A DNA stretch of 15,771 nucleotides. Origin: Nitriliruptoraceae bacterium. Lineage in GTDB: Bacteria; Actinomycetota; Nitriliruptoria; Nitriliruptorales; Nitriliruptoraceae. Positions 15,298 to 15,771 of the stretch are shown here, in pieces (the stretch's first letter is position 1; every line of letters starts with the position of its first letter). The translations under genes were made by a program, and so were the position numbers. The notes beneath the pieces are model-generated. The model was not told where the DNA came from, did no database searches, and saw only the letters and a list, made by a program, of their open reading frames with translations. The stretch is taken from NCBI GenBank assembly GCA_007123425.1, contig SKLC01000184.1, positions 1 through 15,771 of the forward strand. Direction: 5' to 3'.

Positions 15298-15360
15298 ACC
15301 TAAACACATACCGAAAGTCGTCCGATGCCAGGGTCGGGCGCACTCCGATCGGAGACACAG

Positions 15361-15771
15361 ATGTCGTTGACCCATCCTGCGGCCGCGCAGCGACCATCCC
15401 GGCCGCTGCTCACTCTCTCGGTGCTGGCGGCGCTGACACTGCTGGCCACGATCTTCGCGCCCGTGAACGTGCAGGGCGGGAGCCCGAGCGCCGCGGCCGC
15501 CACCGACGAGTGCGCGGACGCGGTCGACACCCGCGAGTGCCTGCGGGACCAGGCTCGCGCGCTCGTCCGCGACAACGGTCGCTGGGCGGAGAACGGCAAC
15601 GGGACCAGCCCGTGGCACGAGCGCGCGCTGGACCGCAGCGAGCGCGGCCCGGCCGACTCCGAGCCCGACGACGATGAGTTCGATTGGTGTCTGACCGTTG
15701 AGACCGTGGGTGAGGGCGCGGTGGAGCTCGAGCCCGAGGGGCCGTGCTTCGACGGTGAGGTCGATGTCGCC
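15361..15771 (+). CDS. N-terminal part of a secreted cysteine-containing protein (runs off right edge)
   Basis: The frame opens at ATG 15361, with GGAG seven to eight bases upstream, and continues for 137 residues to the right edge. Residues 1-47 form a signal peptide: Arg-containing N-region, a hydrophobic core of Leu/Ala at about 17-34, and an Ala-rich end (SPSAAAA) with a signal peptidase I-type site near residue 47. The mature part starts acidic and has cysteines at about 51, 60, 110 and 129, which could form disulfides outside the cell. A short Asn/Gly/Trp-rich stretch (NGRWAENGNGTSPWHERAL) and a run of acidic residues (about 99-107) follow. No known family is recognised. It flanks the deacetylase gene divergently. 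Like the gene at the left edge it encodes an exported protein, so it may be a wall or matrix component, but this is inference. Confidence 0.8.
   Translation, partial: MSLTHPAAAQRPSRPLLTLSVLAALTLLATIFAPVNVQGGSPSAAAATDECADAVDTRECLRDQARALVRDNGRWAENGNGTSPWHERALDRSERGPADSEPDDDEFDWCLTVETVGEGAVELEPEGPCFDGEVDVA

Larger units (their letters stand above)
15018..15360. other. Repeat-rich intergenic region between two divergent genes
   Basis: This 343-base region lies between the leftward deacetylase gene and the rightward secreted-protein gene and should carry promoters for both. No coding region is supported. It contains three inverted repeats (15066-15084, 15089-15106, 15167-15209) and two copies of a 13-base motif (15149-15161, 15285-15297), listed separately. 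It also has the only AT-richer patch of this end of the window (15298-15316), a plausible promoter neighbourhood for the rightward gene. Confidence 0.55.

Overview
The window is very GC-rich DNA. Its genes start at ATG or GTG, are mostly preceded by purine-rich GGAG-type ribosome binding sites, and often overlap at start and stop. This fits a high-GC actinobacterium; I cannot name the lineage from sequence alone. The content is a surface or exopolysaccharide assembly and modification locus, with a partial gene for an exported protein at each end.

Layout. (1) 1-172, minus: start of a secreted protein that runs off the left edge. (2) 525-5556, minus: a four-gene operon, read from right to left as a GT4 glycosyltransferase, two paralogous Wzz-like chain-length/co-polymerase membrane proteins, and a Wzy/O-antigen-ligase-like polymerase. 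(3) A divergent 221-bp intergenic region. (4) 5778-14134, plus: a tightly packed operon of a PglK/MsbA-like ABC exporter, a GT2 and a GT4 glycosyltransferase, three tandem FemAB/CelD-like GNAT acyltransferases, and a methyltransferase with the hallmarks of the protein arginine methyltransferase (PRMT) family. (5) 14160-15017, minus and convergent: a PIG-L/LmbE-type N-deacetylase. (6) A 343-bp intergenic region rich in inverted and direct repeats. (7) 15361-15771, plus: start of a second exported protein, cut by the right edge.

How the genes may work together (inference). The glycosyltransferases build a lipid-linked oligosaccharide, the ABC protein flips it in place of a Wzx flippase, and the polymerase with the two Wzz-like proteins polymerises it outside. 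The PIG-L enzyme could expose amino groups on N-acetylated sugars, and the three GNAT paralogs could acylate amino or hydroxyl groups. The PRMT-like enzyme is the unexpected member, with no obvious polysaccharide role. No priming glycosyltransferase, tyrosine kinase or nucleotide-sugar synthesis gene is present, so those functions must lie outside the window. I see no rRNA, tRNA, CRISPR array or insertion sequence.
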